A stretch of DNA of 43,657 nucleotides, taken from contig NZ_JADPEL010000025.1 in assembly GCF_015667795.1 (NCBI RefSeq), forward strand, positions 1-43,657, read 5' to 3'. This document shows positions 18,224 through 27,009 of the stretch, in pieces. Source of the stretch: Clostridium sp. D53t1_180928_C8 (GTDB taxonomy: Bacteria > Bacillota > Clostridia > Clostridiales > Clostridiaceae). The position numbers were made by a program, and so were the translations under genes. Within the stretch, counting starts at the first letter, position 1; each line of letters starts with the position of its first letter. Below the pieces are notes generated by a model. It had not been told where the DNA came from. It did no database searches and saw nothing but the letters and a program-made list of their open reading frames with translations.

Positions 18224-19300
18224 CTATAATATAGTTATTTCCTTACTAACAGAGTTTAAAACTTCACATCCATCTTTAGTTACAAGAACTAAATCCTCTA
18301 TTCTAACGCCTATATTATCCTTAAGATAAATTCCAGGTTCAACAGAGAATATCATGCCAGCCTTAACTTCATCATCATTAACAGAACTTACATTACCAAA
18401 ATCATGACATTCAATTCCTATACTATGCCCTGTTCTATGTGTAAAGTATTCTCCATATCCAGCATCAGTTATTAAATTTCTAGCCGCTTTATCTATATCT
18501 GAAAATTTAACCCCTTCTTTAATGATAGAAATTGCATTTTCATTTGCATTCTTTACTATATTGTAAATTTCAGCATGCTCTTTACTTGGCTCTTTACCTA
18601 TAAATACAGTTCTAGTCATATCTGAACAGTAATTTTTATACTTTCCTCCAATATCTAAAACTACACTATCCCCATCTTTAATTTTATCTTTTCCTGTTCC
18701 ATGATGAGGATCTGCTCCATTAGGACTTGTTGCTATTATCGGAGAAAATGAAAATCCAGAAGCCCCTTCTTCTTCATAAATTTCAGATAACATATTAGCA
18801 TAATACTTTTCAGAATAACCAGACTTTAAGTTTTTCCAAAGTTTTAACATAACAGCATCATTTATTCTAGAAGATTCTTTCATTATTTGAATTTCTTCTT
18901 CATCTTTTATCATTCTTAAAGTATCTATAATAGTTGATGAATTAACAAATGTCTTTACAACATTTCTCCCCATAAGATCTATTAAAAAATGTGATGGTAA
19001 ATTTTTATCTACTCCTAATACTTCACCTTTTCTAACTATATTAGATAACTTATCTATTGGATTTTCTATATCATCATACCAAAGAATTTCTACCCCTAAA
19101 TCTTCATTTATAGGGAATAATTTATTTACTATGAATTTATGGTTACCATTAGAATCTAAATAAAGAGCTATTAGTCTCTCTCCTGAACGAATCATCTTTC
19201 CTGTTAAATAAAATATAGATTCTGCTGAAGTAACTATTAACTGAGGAATTTTATTTTCCTCCATTTTAATTAATACTTTTTTAACTCTAGAATCTTTCAT
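18224..19300 (-). CDS. M24 metallopeptidase, Xaa-Pro aminopeptidase/dipeptidase type
   Basis: 358 residues. The N-terminal creatinase-like domain (1-125) is followed by a pita-bread catalytic domain. All five metal ligands are in place: Asp216 (VLDIGG), Asp227 (CSDMTRT), His292 (HRTGHSIG), Glu321 (SVEPGIY) and Glu335 (VRIED). HHGTG carries the substrate-binding His. It should cleave peptides next to proline in the cytoplasm. The ATG at 19300 (MKDSR) is chosen because GGAGGTG precedes it; an in-frame ATG at 19315 would include that site. Whether it is PepQ (dipeptides) or PepP-like cannot be told from sequence. Confidence 0.9.
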   Translation of the reverse strand: MKDSRVKKVLIKMEENKIPQLIVTSAESIFYLTGKMIRSGERLIALYLDSNGNHKFIVNKLFPINEDLGVEILWYDDIENPIDKLSNIVRKGEVLGVDKNLPSHFLIDLMGRNVVKTFVNSSTIIDTLRMIKDEEEIQIMKESSRINDAVMLKLWKNLKSGYSEKYYANMLSEIYEEEGASGFSFSPIIATSPNGADPHHGTGKDKIKDGDSVVLDIGGKYKNYCSDMTRTVFIGKEPSKEHAEIYNIVKNANENAISIIKEGVKFSDIDKAARNLITDAGYGEYFTHRTGHSIGIECHDFGNVSSVNDDEVKAGMIFSVEPGIYLKDNIGVRIEDLVLVTKDGCEVLNSVSKEITIL

Positions 19301-19494
19301 ATGTAACACCTCCATACACTATTTTTCTCTTCTTGTTTTTATAATAACTTAATTTTTTTATATTATCCATAATTTAATTTCTTACTTTTATCGTTTTTTT
19401 TATTTATAGTGATATAATTATTTTATAAATTAAATCTCTATTTTTTGGTAATAACCATATATAGTTTAACTTTAAATACTTGGAGGATTGTAAA

Positions 19495-20193
19495 ATGAAA
19501 TTAGCAGTTATATCAGATATTCATGGAAATATATACGCACTAATGAAAGCTCTTGAAGATATAGATGAACAAAATGTTGATAAAATAGTTTGTTTAGGGG
19601 ATTTAGTTGGATATGGACCTCATCCAAACGAAGTTGTGGCATTAATAAAAAGAAGAGAAATTCCCTGCATAAAAGGTAACTATGATGCTTCAGTTGTAGA
19701 TGGTGATTTTACATATATTAGAAATACTACAATAAACTCATTCGCTCTACCCTGGGCAAGTAACGAAGTTAGAGCTGCAAACAAATATTTTTTAGACTCA
19801 TTACCAACTTCACTTAAATATACATTTAATAAAGTTAATTTTCTTTTTACTCACGGAAGTCCTTATGCAATTAATGATTATTTATTCGAAAATGCTCCTA
19901 ATACATTAGAAGTTATGGAACAATTAGAAGACGATGTTTTAGTATGTGCTCATACTCACATACCTTGTGCAAAAAAATTTGAAAACAAATTACTTATTAA
20001 TGTTGGTAGTGTTGGAAAACCTAAAATAGGAAAGCCTAATCCTACATATGCGCTAATTGAAATTACTGATAATAGTGAAGTTAAGGTTACATTTAGATAT
20101 TTAGAATATGAATTTAAAAGAATAGTTAAGGATTGTACTATGTTAAACTTTCCCGCATCAATTACTTCTTCTTATGAAACAGGGAAAGAATAA
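19495..20193 (+). CDS. Metallophosphoesterase (YfcE/MJ0936-like)
   Basis: 232 residues. Calcineurin-fold metal ligands are visible: DIHGN (8-12), GDLVGYG, GNYD in place of the usual GNHD, THGSPY, and AHTHIP. The GDLVGYGPHPNEV form is typical of a bacterial subgroup annotated as metallophosphatase or phosphodiesterase; the natural substrate is unknown. The ATG at 19495 follows TGGAGG by 7 bases. It appears monocistronic and ends in a terminator that forms part of a larger inverted repeat. Confidence 0.85.
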   Translation: MKLAVISDIHGNIYALMKALEDIDEQNVDKIVCLGDLVGYGPHPNEVVALIKRREIPCIKGNYDASVVDGDFTYIRNTTINSFALPWASNEVRAANKYFLDSLPTSLKYTFNKVNFLFTHGSPYAINDYLFENAPNTLEVMEQLEDDVLVCAHTHIPCAKKFENKLLINVGSVGKPKIGKPNPTYALIEITDNSEVKVTFRYLEYEFKRIVKDCTMLNFPASITSSYETGKE

Positions 20194-20220
20194 TCTTATT
20201 ACTAAATTGAAAACTAAATT

Positions 20221-20342
20221 AAGTAAAAGTGGATAGAGAAAAGTTAAGGTTTAAACTACTATCATAGCTTCTTAAAATATATACTTTTTTTAATTCAGAA
20301 TAGCTGAATTATTCCTTACCTCTTTACTATTCACCTTTACTT
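20221..20342. repeat. Long imperfect inverted repeat with internal hairpin
   Basis: Arm 20221-20249 matches the reverse complement of 20314-20342 at 23 of 29 positions, with several of the rest G-T pairable. In between, AATTCAG (20292-20298) pairs with CTGAATT (20304-20310). The whole would fold into a long rod just past the metallophosphoesterase stop. It may be a degenerate miniature element or part of a complex 3' end. Confidence 0.5.
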
Positions 20343-20364
20343 TTTCTCTAAAAGGTGCTTTTTT
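20332..20364 (+). terminator. Terminator of the metallophosphoesterase gene
   Basis: CACCTTT (20332-20338) pairs with AAAGGTG (20351-20357), followed by CTTTTTTA. It overlaps the right arm of the larger inverted repeat. Confidence 0.65.
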
Positions 20365-20368
20365 ACTT

Positions 20369-21076
20369 TTATTCTATTATTGCTCCTACAATACGTAATT
20401 TCTTTAATATATCATTCTCATTTTTATGACACGTCTTGAAATATTCTGTTAAATCTTTGCCTGCACTTAATCCATAATGACTTCCATTAATCCATTGATT
20501 CATAGATGTAACATCATATACAGTTCCATTAACCACTACATAAGCTAAAGTACCATTTTTCCCATCAAACTTAGCTATATCCTCAATCTTATAATATCTT
20601 AGTTCATCTCTACTGTTAGAATCAGTTTTTATATTAGCCGAAGAATCCTTATTAATATTGTCTAATACCCCCACAGCTGCAGCATATTCCATTATAGCTA
20701 ATTTATTTGAATGGCATTGAGCAAATTCCTTATCTAATACTTTTCCTGCTGTTATACCATAATGATTTCCTCCGCTCCATTTAGAGATAGCTGTTACATC
20801 ATATATTATTCCTCCAACAGCTACATAAGCCTTTGCACCATTTTTACCATTATATTTAGCTAATTCTTCTACTGTAAAGACCCTTTGCGGTTGTATTTTT
20901 TTAGCTATAGTTTTTACCTTATTTTTTTCTTCTTCTAAATACTCTGTAATTTCATCAAAAACCTTTTCCATTACTTTAATTATTGTCTCACAATATTCTT
21001 TTGGATATGTTTGCAATAAATTTTTAAGCTGATTGATTTCACAATATTTCTGTTGTAAAAAATCCTTTTTAGTCAT
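20369..21076 (-). CDS. Protein with two tandem cytochrome b5-like domains
   Basis: 235 residues. A helical N-terminus (about 1-62, leucine/glutamate rich, perhaps coiled coil) is followed by two copies of a cytochrome b5-fold domain (about 65-138 and 161-235). Each has the pattern AKYNGKNG, AYV.V.G..YDVT....W..G.HYG..AGK.L...F..CH. Possible haem ligands are His105 and His122 in domain 1 and His200 and His217 in domain 2; the classical HPGG motif is absent. No signal peptide or membrane segment, so cytoplasmic. Whether it binds haem, another tetrapyrrole or a hydrophobic ligand is open. The ATG at 21076 (MTKKD) is preceded by TTGGAGGAAATA. Confidence 0.8.
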   Translation of the reverse strand: MTKKDFLQQKYCEINQLKNLLQTYPKEYCETIIKVMEKVFDEITEYLEEEKNKVKTIAKKIQPQRVFTVEELAKYNGKNGAKAYVAVGGIIYDVTAISKWSGGNHYGITAGKVLDKEFAQCHSNKLAIMEYAAAVGVLDNINKDSSANIKTDSNSRDELRYYKIEDIAKFDGKNGTLAYVVVNGTVYDVTSMNQWINGSHYGLSAGKDLTEYFKTCHKNENDILKKLRIVGAIIE

Positions 21077-21122
21077 TATTTCCTCCAAAAAATATTCTTT
21101 AACTATATATTATGAAATTGAG

Positions 21123-21151
21123 TTGCAAATGTTAGCAAAGTATTGTAAAAT
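21123..21151 (+). promoter_or_regulatory. Promoter of asnS
   Basis: TTGCAA (21123-21128), 17-base spacer, TAAAAT (21146-21151). It lies directly before the T-box leader. Confidence 0.55.
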
Positions 21152-21289
21152 CGTATTAATAAAATCACAAAATTTTACTGACTATGATGAGAAGAGTAAC
21201 TTTTGAAGGTAGTTTTAGCGAGTAAGGGATGGTGTAAGCCTTATACGATATCAACTGTGAAGAACATCTCTGAGTTTCTAACTGAACAA

Positions 21290-21370
21290 GTGATAAAGGA
21301 AACACCTTTTCCTAAATGTCAAAGGTGTAAGTTCCATTAGCCAAATTTAAACTTGGAATTTCACTTAATT
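21290..21370 (-). repeat. Structured intergenic repeat, copy C, inside the asnS T-box leader
   Basis: Shares AAGGAAACA, an AGGTGTAAGTTC block and TTCACTTA with copies A and B. Its inner stem is CCAA/TTGG where A and B have CTAA/TTAG, a paired change that keeps base pairing and points to a conserved RNA or DNA fold. Plus-strand reading of C follows asnS transcription. Confidence 0.5.
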
Positions 21371-21449
21371 AGGCTTAGACGGCTAAATGTCGTTATTAAT
21401 TTACTAAGTGGCCTTTTTATAGGCAATTTGGGTGGTACCACGTAAGTAA

Positions 21450-21490
21450 TTCCTTTCGTCCCATTTTTTGGGGTATGAAGGGATTTTTTT
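21450..21490 (+). terminator. T-box-controlled terminator of asnS
   Basis: TCCTTTCGTCCC (21451-21462) pairs with the segment 21470-21483 (GGGG, then TATGAAGGGA), with two G-T pairs, followed by a T-run 21484-21490. Confidence 0.85.
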
Positions 21491-21545
21491 ATTGCTTTTA
21501 TTTAAATTTGAAAATAATAAAATATTTTTTTAACAGGAGGTTATT

Positions 21546-22940
21546 ATGAAAAACGTAGTTTTAGTAAAATCAATTTATAGAAACACTGATGAATACTTAT
21601 CTAAAGAAGTTACAATTTCAGGATGGATAAGAACTTTAAGAGCTTCTAATGCATTTGGGTTCATAGAAGTAAATGATGGTTCTTTCTTTAAAAATATTCA
21701 AATTGTTTTTGATAACAAATTAGAAAATTTTAAGGATGTTTCTAAATTACCTATTAGTTCATCAATAAAGGTTGTTGGTACTTTAGTTCCAACTCCAGAA
21801 GCTAAACAACCATTTGAAATTCAAGCAAAAGAAGTTGTTATTGAAGGAATGTCAGACTCTGACTATCCATTACAAAAGAAAAGACATACTTTTGAATACT
21901 TAAGAACAATTGCACATTTAAGACCAAGAAGTAATGCTTTCTCTGCAGTATTTAGAGTTCGCTCTGTAGCAGCTTATGCAATTCACAAATTCTTCCAAGA
22001 TCAAGGATTTGTATATACTCATACTCCAATATTAACAGGAAGTGACTGTGAAGGTGCTGGAGAAATGTTTAAGGTTACAACTTTAGACTTACACAATGTT
22101 CCACAAACTGAAGAAGGAAATATTGATTATAAACAAGATTTCTTTGGTAAAGAAACTAACCTTACAGTTTCAGGACAATTAAATGCAGAAACTTATGCTT
22201 TAGCATTTAGAAATGTTTATACTTTTGGTCCAACTTTCAGAGCTGAAAACTCAAACACAGCTAGACATGCTGCTGAATTCTGGATGGTTGAACCTGAAAT
22301 AGCTTTTGCTGATCTACAAGATGATATGGAATTAGCAGAGGATATGTTAAAATATGTAATTAAATATGTTATGGATGAATGTCCAGAAGAAATGCAATTC
22401 TTTAATCAATTCGTTGAAAAAGGATTATTAGATAAATTAAATCATATAGTTTCTTCTGATTTTGGAAAAGTTACTTATACAGAAGCTGTTGAAATATTAA
22501 AGAACTGTGGTAAAGATTTTGAATATCCAGTTGAATGGGGAATTGACCTTCAAACTGAACATGAAAGATATTTAACAGAGGAAATATTCAAGAAACCTGT
22601 ATTCGTTACTGATTATCCAAAAGATATCAAAGCTTTCTATATGAGATTAAATGATGATGGAAAAACTGTTGCAGCAACTGACTGTTTAGTTCCTGGAATA
22701 GGTGAAATCATCGGTGGTAGCCAAAGAGAAGAGAGACTTGATGTCTTAAAAGCTAGAATGGCTGAATTAGGTCTTAAGGAAGAAGATTACTGGTGGTATT
22801 TAGAACTTAGAAAATACGGAGAAACTAAACACGCTGGATTCGGCCTTGGATTCGAAAGATTAATAATGTACATTACTGGTATGTCAAATATCAGAGACGT
22901 TATACCATTCCCAAGAACAACTGGTCAGTCTGATTTCTAA
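21546..22940 (+). CDS. asnS: Asparaginyl-tRNA synthetase
   Basis: 464 residues, full length. Class II synthetase of the Asp/Asn group: N-terminal OB-fold anticodon-binding domain (about 18-100, [13 protein letters not shown]...GFIEVNDGS), then the catalytic core with [15 protein letters not shown], the motif 2 region [25 protein letters not shown], and motif 3 [26 protein letters not shown] at the end is diagnostic for AsnRS against AspRS. GGAGG lies 7 bases before the ATG. Controlled by the AAC-specifier T-box upstream. Confidence 0.97.
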   Translation: MKNVVLVKSIYRNTDEYLSKEVTISGWIRTLRASNAFGFIEVNDGSFFKNIQIVFDNKLENFKDVSKLPISSSIKVVGTLVPTPEAKQPFEIQAKEVVIEGMSDSDYPLQKKRHTFEYLRTIAHLRPRSNAFSAVFRVRSVAAYAIHKFFQDQGFVYTHTPILTGSDCEGAGEMFKVTTLDLHNVPQTEEGNIDYKQDFFGKETNLTVSGQLNAETYALAFRNVYTFGPTFRAENSNTARHAAEFWMVEPEIAFADLQDDMELAEDMLKYVIKYVMDECPEEMQFFNQFVEKGLLDKLNHIVSSDFGKVTYTEAVEILKNCGKDFEYPVEWGIDLQTEHERYLTEEIFKKPVFVTDYPKDIKAFYMRLNDDGKTVAATDCLVPGIGEIIGGSQREERLDVLKARMAELGLKEEDYWWYLELRKYGETKHAGFGLGFERLIMYITGMSNIRDVIPFPRTTGQSDF

Positions 22941-22947
22941 TAAATTA

Positions 22948-22986
22948 ATAAAGAGCTAATACTTATAATAAGTGTTAGCTCTTTAT
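22948..22986 (+). terminator. Terminator of asnS
   Basis: AAAGAGCTAA followed by a loop and TTAGCTCTTT, then a moderate T/A tract. Within 50 bases of the stop codon. Confidence 0.75.
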
Positions 22987-23117
22987 TAATTTATTACTAA
23001 AATAAAATTTAAATTATTTACAAATTTCTTAGTAATTCATATGTTCTTATATGTTAATAAAAAATATTTTTTAATTTATGTATAGAAATCTAAGCTTTGG
23101 TACATAATTATAATGTA

Positions 23118-23188
23118 AATATAAAACCTGTAATACACAGGTTCCCATCCCCCCATTATTAAAAAAGCGCGTAAGCGCTTTTTTTATT
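23118..23188 (+). ncRNA. Candidate small RNA with C-rich anti-ribosome-site loop
   Basis: A TATAAT box (23109-23114) is followed by a short hairpin (AACCTGT 23125-23131 with ACAGGTT 23137-23143), an unpaired C-rich tract (CCC at 23144-23146, CCCCCC at 23149-23154) and a strong terminator (23161-23188). This order, hairpin, C-rich single strand, terminator, matches many Firmicute small RNAs that base-pair with GGAGG sites. No good -35 box is visible, so transcription is unproven. Confidence 0.35.
23161..23188. terminator. Bidirectional terminator between asnS and nrdG
   Basis: AAAAAAGCGC, GTAA loop, GCGCTTTTTTT: a GC-rich perfect stem with A/T runs on both sides, able to work on either strand. 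It can end nrdG on the minus strand. Confidence 0.85.
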
Positions 23189-23235
23189 TTCTAAATTCTA
23201 TTCTATATAAGAGTCATACATATATACCTTAAATT

Positions 23236-23748
23236 TCATTGCACTTCAATTTCTATTATTTTATTTTTATCTAGACTTTCTTTTATATTAATTAATCTTT
23301 GATTTGTAGATCCCCTAAATTTTAATCCGTCTTTTTTATTCTTTAATTGAAATTTACCATCAACTAAAACATCTATATTATTTATCAATTCTTTTAACTC
23401 TTGGTTTTCTTCCATTCTATCCAATATTTCTTCAAAGGTATATCCCGTATAACACCATATATTTAGACCAGCTTTTTTAAAAGCCTTTGCCATATATAGA
23501 AAACTTTTAGCTTGCTCTAATGGATCACCTCCACTAAATGTTATTCCCTTTAACATAGGATTTCTTATAGCATCATTAATAAGTTCATCCATATCTTTTA
23601 ATTCTCCACCATTAAAATCATGAGTATCCTTATTAAAACACCCTTCACAATTATGCTTACATCCTTGTGCAAAGTATACTCTTCTCATACCTGGCCCATT
23701 AACAAGGCTTTCATAAGCAATTCCTGCAAGTCTTACATATTTAGACAT
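23236..23748 (-). CDS. nrdG: Anaerobic ribonucleotide reductase activating protein
   Basis: 170 residues. A small radical SAM activase that makes the glycyl radical on NrdD. It has the Cys pattern CKHNCEGC (Cys30, 34, 37), the N-terminal YVRLAGIAYESLVNGPGMRRVYFAQG, and the later GITFSGGDPLEQ typical of activases. NrdD is encoded 3.5 kb away on the same strand, with two unrelated metabolic genes between, whereas nrdD and nrdG are usually adjacent. The aconitase terminator upstream implies its own promoter. GGAAGTGA precedes the ATG. Confidence 0.94.
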   Translation of the reverse strand: MSKYVRLAGIAYESLVNGPGMRRVYFAQGCKHNCEGCFNKDTHDFNGGELKDMDELINDAIRNPMLKGITFSGGDPLEQAKSFLYMAKAFKKAGLNIWCYTGYTFEEILDRMEENQELKELINNIDVLVDGKFQLKNKKDGLKFRGSTNQRLINIKESLDKNKIIEIEVQ

Positions 23749-23814
23749 AAATAATCACTTCCAAACTTTATATATTAACTATTAATATTCTCAAAACTTT
23801 ATAATTAAATGTAA

Positions 23815-23848
23815 AATAAGCTGTAGATTTTATTTACTACAGCTTATT
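23815..23848 (-). terminator. Terminator of the NifV-like/aconitase pair
   Basis: AATAAGCTGTAG (23815-23826) pairs perfectly with CTACAGCTTATT (23837-23848); the minus strand then reads TTACATTT, a weak T-tract. Confidence 0.7.
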
Positions 23849-23853
23849 AAAGT

Positions 23854-25776
23854 TTAGTTATTCACTTTTACATAATTAAGCCTTCCCCCAGCCTTAATTA
23901 CTTCCTTTTCCTTTGTTGTTAAATCTAATTTAACTATATAACGCTCTTTCTTTGTTAAATTATTTATTAAAACCTCTCCAACTTCTAATGCCTCTTGAAT
24001 ATTATTTATTTCTATATCATCAAGTAAAGAGATGTTATCATAATCTTTTTCATTTTTAAATTCCATTGGAATTATTCCATTGTTAATTAAATTAGCTTTG
24101 TGAATTCTAGCAAAAGATTTTGCTATTACTGCTTTTACACCTAAATAAAGTGGTGCTAATGCAGCATGTTCTCTACTTGATCCTTGACCATAATTGTTAC
24201 CTGCAACTATAAATCCACCATTATATTCTTTAGCTCTCTTAGGAAACTCTGTATCAATAGTATTAAAACAAAACTCTGATAAGTATGGAATATTTGATCT
24301 AAAAGGTAATAATTTTGAATTTGATGGCATAATATGATCAGTTGTTATATTATCTTCAACTTTAATTAATACTTTTCCATCAACTTCACAACCTAACTTT
24401 TTATTAATTGGGAAAGGCTTTATATTAGGCCCCCTAACAATTTCAACTTTAGATCCATCTTCTGCCGGTTTAATTATCATTGAGTCATCTATAATAAATT
24501 CCTTTGGCATATCTATATTTAAATCAATCACTTCTTCCGTTGGATCAGTTAATACTCCTGTTATTGCAGATATTGCTGCTGTCTCTGGACTAACAAGATA
24601 AACTTTAGCTGATAAAGTTCCACTTCTTCCATAGAAATTTCTATTGAAGGTTCTTAATGAAACTCCATCAGTTCCTGGTGCTTGACCCATTCCTATACAT
24701 GGCCCACATCCATTTTCTAAAATTCTCGCTCCAGAACTTATTATATCTGCTAATGCTCCATTTCTAGCTATCATCTCCATAACCTGTCTTGAACCTGGTG
24801 CAATAACAAGGCTTACATCTGAATGAACCTTTTTACCTTTTAATATTTTTGATACTTTCATTAAATCCTCATAAGAAGAATTTGTACAACTACCAATTGC
24901 CACTTGATCAACCTTAATCTTTCCTATTTCTGCAACTTCCATTACATTATCAGGACTATGAGGCTTTGCAGCTAAAGGTCTAAGCTCATTTAAATTTATA
25001 GTTATTTCTTCATCATAAATTGCATCACTATCAGCTTTTAATTCCTTATAGTCACTTTCTCTTCCTTGTGCCTTAAAGAACTCTAATGTTCTCTCATCAC
25101 TTGGAAAAATAGATGTAGTTGCTCCAAGCTCTGCTCCCATATTTGTAATAGTTGCTCTTTGCGGTACTGAAAGTGTTCTTACGCCTTCACCAGCATACTC
25201 AAAAACTCTAGAAACTCCACCCTTTACAGTTAACTTTCTTAGAACTTCTAAAACAACATCTTTTCCTGTCACCATAGGATTTAATTTTCCTACTAAATTA
25301 ATTTTACATACCTTTGGAGTATTTATATAATATGCTCCACCAGCCATAGCTAATGCTACATCTAATCCACCAGCTCCCATAGCTAGCATTCCTACTCCTC
25401 CAGCAGTTGGAGTATGACTATCAGAACCAATAAGAGTATCTCCTGGAACTGTAAATCTTTCTAAAAACACTTGATGACATACCCCATTACCTGGCTTAGA
25501 AAAATAAATTCCATGCTTCGAAGCAACAGTTTGTATAAACTTATGATCATCTGCATTTTCAAATCCTTGTTGTAACATATTATGATCTATAAATGCTACT
25601 GATCTTTTTGTCTTAACTTTATCTATTCCCATTGCTTCTAATTGAAGATATACCATAGTTCCTGTTGAATCTTGAGTTAATGTTTGATCTATTCTTAAAC
25701 CTATAGGCTTCCCAACTTCTAATACGCCTTCTACTATATGTTTTTTTAATATTTTATAAACTATATTTTCTCCCAT
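23854..25776 (-). CDS. Aconitate hydratase (short, clostridial type)
   Basis: 640 residues, shorter than AcnA or AcnB and similar in length to mitochondrial-like and clostridial aconitases. The LeuC-like part (1-420) supplies the cluster cysteines in SCTNSS and CGPCIG, plus SDSHTPTAGGVGMLAMGAGG; the LeuD-like swivel domain (about 460-640) has DHIMPSNSKLLPF and NYGQGSSREHAALAPLYLGVKAVIAKSFARIH. It should interconvert citrate and isocitrate through a 4Fe-4S cluster. Coupled to the NifV-like gene (22 bases apart), it fits a route to 2-oxoglutarate and glutamate. No isocitrate dehydrogenase gene follows in the window. A homoaconitase role is less likely but not excluded. Confidence 0.85.
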   Translation of the reverse strand: MGENIVYKILKKHIVEGVLEVGKPIGLRIDQTLTQDSTGTMVYLQLEAMGIDKVKTKRSVAFIDHNMLQQGFENADDHKFIQTVASKHGIYFSKPGNGVCHQVFLERFTVPGDTLIGSDSHTPTAGGVGMLAMGAGGLDVALAMAGGAYYINTPKVCKINLVGKLNPMVTGKDVVLEVLRKLTVKGGVSRVFEYAGEGVRTLSVPQRATITNMGAELGATTSIFPSDERTLEFFKAQGRESDYKELKADSDAIYDEEITINLNELRPLAAKPHSPDNVMEVAEIGKIKVDQVAIGSCTNSSYEDLMKVSKILKGKKVHSDVSLVIAPGSRQVMEMIARNGALADIISSGARILENGCGPCIGMGQAPGTDGVSLRTFNRNFYGRSGTLSAKVYLVSPETAAISAITGVLTDPTEEVIDLNIDMPKEFIIDDSMIIKPAEDGSKVEIVRGPNIKPFPINKKLGCEVDGKVLIKVEDNITTDHIMPSNSKLLPFRSNIPYLSEFCFNTIDTEFPKRAKEYNGGFIVAGNNYGQGSSREHAALAPLYLGVKAVIAKSFARIHKANLINNGIIPMEFKNEKDYDNISLLDDIEINNIQEALEVGEVLINNLTKKERYIVKLDLTTKEKEVIKAGGRLNYVKVNN

Positions 25777-25798
25777 TTTTTTGCCCCCTTATAAATTG

Positions 25799-26953
25799 CT
25801 ATTTATGCATAATTTTATATTCCTTATATAATTTAACTAACTCCTTATCAAATAAAGTTCTCTTTAATCTAACAGAAGCAGCTCTAACCATTTCTAATAT
25901 ATCTTTAGCTTCATCATCAGATAAATGTATATTATACTCTTTAAATTTATTTATTATTCCAGCTTTTCCTGAATGCTTACCAATAACTATTTGTCTTTGT
26001 AATCCAACAACATCTGGATCAAATGCCTCATAATTCTTTGGATCCTTTATTGCACCATCAGCATGAATTCCAGACTCATGTGCAAACATGTTATCTCCAA
26101 CAATAGCTTTCCAAATAGGTAGATCTCTTCCAGATGCTTGTGCAACATATTCTGAAATTTCTCTAAACATCTTTGTATCTACATCCGCCTTATAACCATA
26201 AACATATATAAGTGCCATTAGCACCTCTTCTAATGCTGCATTTCCGGCCCTTTCCCCAAGTCCATTTACAGTCACGCCAACATGACTTGCACCTCCTAAT
26301 ATTCCTGCAATAGCATTAGCTGTTGCCATTCCAAAGTCATTATGAGTATGCATTTCTATATCAAAGCCTGTCCTTTTGTATAATTCCTCAATATTACTTT
26401 TTATTACAAATGGTTCCATTATTCCAACTGTATCACAATATCTAAATCTATCAGCTCCAGCTTTTTTAGCTTCAGTAATAAAATCAACTAAAAATTCCTT
26501 ATCTGCTCTAGATGCATCTTCCCCATTTACTGATACATATAAGCCATTTTTCTTTGCAAATTCAACTGATTTAATCATATTTTCTAATACCCATTCTCTT
26601 GATGTTCTAAGCTTATGTTTAATATGAATATCTGAAACTGATACTGAAATTGCAACTGCATCCACCCCACAATCTATAGATTGTTCAATATCTTCAATTA
26701 CAGCTCTATTCCAAGCCATAATACTTTTCTTACCATTATTTCTTTTAGCAATCTGCTTAATAGCTTCTTTCTCATCTCCACCCATGGCTGGAATTCCAAC
26801 CTCTAATTGATCAACCCCAAGTTCGCTTAACATATCTGCAATTGTAACCTTTTCCTCATTTGCAAATACAACTCCTGCTGTTTGTTCCCCATCTCTAAGA
26901 GTCGTATCGACTATATATATTTTTTTGTCTCCATTGACATTTGTAATAGCCAT
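25799..26953 (-). CDS. DRE-TIM condensing enzyme: NifV-like homocitrate synthase or Re-citrate synthase
   Basis: 384 residues. DRE-TIM metallolyase: IVDTTLRDGEQTAG (13-26) with the catalytic Arg-Asp-Glu, the metal ligands HTHND and the C-loop VNGLGERAGNAALEEV. The LeuA regulatory domain is absent, as in NifV. By sequence it is NifV-like, but no nif genes are near and its partner is aconitase. In several clostridia the gene beside aconitase encodes Re-citrate synthase, a member of this same family that replaces the normal citrate synthase. I favour that reading; homocitrate synthase for nitrogenase is the alternative. GGGGGC precedes the ATG. A promoter and a hairpin with a T-run lie in its leader. 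Confidence 0.75.
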   Translation of the reverse strand: MAITNVNGDKKIYIVDTTLRDGEQTAGVVFANEEKVTIADMLSELGVDQLEVGIPAMGGDEKEAIKQIAKRNNGKKSIMAWNRAVIEDIEQSIDCGVDAVAISVSVSDIHIKHKLRTSREWVLENMIKSVEFAKKNGLYVSVNGEDASRADKEFLVDFITEAKKAGADRFRYCDTVGIMEPFVIKSNIEELYKRTGFDIEMHTHNDFGMATANAIAGILGGASHVGVTVNGLGERAGNAALEEVLMALIYVYGYKADVDTKMFREISEYVAQASGRDLPIWKAIVGDNMFAHESGIHADGAIKDPKNYEAFDPDVVGLQRQIVIGKHSGKAGIINKFKEYNIHLSDDEAKDILEMVRAASVRLKRTLFDKELVKLYKEYKIMHK

Positions 26954-27009
26954 TTTTATGCCCCCTTTATTTTTATATAGCTTTTAAATTTTCTTATAAT
27001 TTGACTTAT

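Larger units (their letters stand above)
21158..21492 (+). promoter_or_regulatory. T-box riboswitch of asnS (AAC specifier)
   Basis: Stem I carries the apical GGGATGGTG motif (21228-21236) and a specifier loop with the Asn codon AAC (21263-21265) followed by TCTCTGAG. The T-box GGGTGGTACCACG is at 21430-21442 and the terminator stem at 21450-21483 with T7. Uncharged tRNA-Asn would stabilise the antiterminator and raise asnS expression. A copy of the roughly 80-base repeat found twice elsewhere (C, 21290-21370) lies between stem I and the T-box. Confidence 0.92.

Noticed and set aside
25799-26953. nitrogenase-cluster membership of the NifV-like gene
   Set aside because: No nif gene is nearby; the operon partner is aconitase, which points to citrate metabolism.
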